64,000 nucleotides of DNA, taken from the NCBI GenBank assembly GCA_025057155.1, contig JANWYD010000009.1, positions 186,001 to 250,000 of the forward strand. Direction: 5' to 3'. The notes beneath the pieces are model-generated. The model had not been told where the DNA came from. It searched no databases and saw only the letters and a program-made list of their open reading frames with translations. The translations under genes and the position numbers were made by a program. This document shows, piece by piece, positions 63,605 through 64,000 of the stretch; within the stretch, counting starts at the first letter, position 1, and each line of letters opens with the position of its first letter. This DNA is from Chloroflexaceae bacterium (lineage in GTDB: Bacteria; Chloroflexota; Chloroflexia; Chloroflexales; Chloroflexaceae).

Positions 63605-64000
63605 ATGAACGAGCAGCAGCCTCAGACCATCGAGGTAGCCCAGGTATTGGAAGCGCTGGCCAGGGGTGATATGTCGGTTGAGACCACCCTGCCCTACAGC
63701 AGCAACTATACGCTGCTCGCAACCATTACCTATGAGGAACACCGGCTGCTCGCCGTCTACAAGCCGCGTCGCGGCGAGCGCCCGCTCTGGGATTTCACCC
63801 GCGGCACCCTGTATCGCCGCGAGGTGGCGGCATACGTGGTCTCCGAAGCCCTCGGTTTCGGCCTCGTGCCCCCTACCGTGCTCCGCGACGGACCCTATGG
63901 CATCGGCATGGTGCAGTTGTTCATCGCCAACGACGAGGACGCGCATCTCTTCACGATGCTCAAGGAAGGGGGCTATGAGTCTGTCATTCGGCGCCTGTGC
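63605..64000 (+). CDS. SCO1664-family kinase-like protein (5' part; cut by window edge)
   Basis: The frame is open from ATG at 63605 to the end of the window (132 codons), so only the N-terminal half is seen. Residues YTLLATITYEEHRLLAVYKPRRGERPLWDFTRGTLYRREVAAYVVSEALGFGLVPPTVL have the Lys of a YKP nucleotide-binding strand and the RREVAAYVVSEAL helix of phosphatidylinositol-kinase-like SCO1664 proteins. Whether it phosphorylates lipid, protein or other targets is unknown. Catalytic-loop motifs would lie beyond the window. Confidence 0.85.
   Translation, partial: MNEQQPQTIEVAQVLEALARGDMSVETTLPYSSNYTLLATITYEEHRLLAVYKPRRGERPLWDFTRGTLYRREVAAYVVSEALGFGLVPPTVLRDGPYGIGMVQLFIANDEDAHLFTMLKEGGYESVIRRLC

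Overview
The window is high-GC bacterial chromosome with no rRNA, tRNA, CRISPR array or insertion sequence that I could recognise. It points to a filamentous anoxygenic phototroph of the Chloroflexota (order Chloroflexales). The strongest evidence is the minus-strand run pufB-pufA-pufC-bchG-bchP at 57.4-61.8 kb: antenna beta and alpha polypeptides very like those I remember from Chloroflexus aurantiacus, a tetrahaem reaction-centre cytochrome, bacteriochlorophyll synthase and geranylgeranyl reductase. A membrane-anchored auracyanin-type blue copper protein ends next to it. No pufL or pufM adjoins pufBAC, which fits the Chloroflexus-type split arrangement better than a joined one, but family-level placement is inference. 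Layout: 0.5-3.6 kb, ffh-rpsP-khpA-rimM (protein targeting and ribosome maturation). 3.8-8.2 kb, minus strand, purH, hisIE and a hybrid sensor kinase. 8.4-11.0 kb, a four-gene minus-strand cassette of two roadblock proteins, an MglA-like GTPase and a DUF4388 protein. 11.2-18.1 kb, a fused MoaD-MoaE molybdopterin synthase, mutM, an HD hydrolase, a glycosyltransferase and a secreted M23 peptidase. 18.2-27.8 kb, principal sigma factor, an SDR protein, a GGPP-type prenyl synthase, two sigma/anti-sigma pairs and gap. 28-33.6 kb, GDP-sugar genes, a CarH-type B12 regulator and phytoene synthase. 34-50 kb, secreted protease, hisD, HNH nuclease, YraN, TIM, CBS transporter, VWA protein and SurE. 51.8-54.5 kb, ppk1-thpR. 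54.7-61.8 kb, photosynthesis region. 62.2 kb to the end, a histidine phosphatase-DUF3090-SCO1664 kinase-like module cut by the window edge. Common themes: (1) Photopigment supply: prenyl synthase, phytoene synthase, BchG/BchP and the puf genes, with a CarH-like photoreceptor beside crtB. Clusters of TTGCACA-like repeats, about 11 bp apart, lie upstream of the SDR gene, crtB and possibly carH and crtE, and suggest one B12/light-responsive regulon. (2) Regulation: five sigma-type or anti-sigma genes, two receiver-domain proteins and the MglA cassette. (3) Many intergenic palindromes and three dispersed repeat families, found mostly at gene ends.
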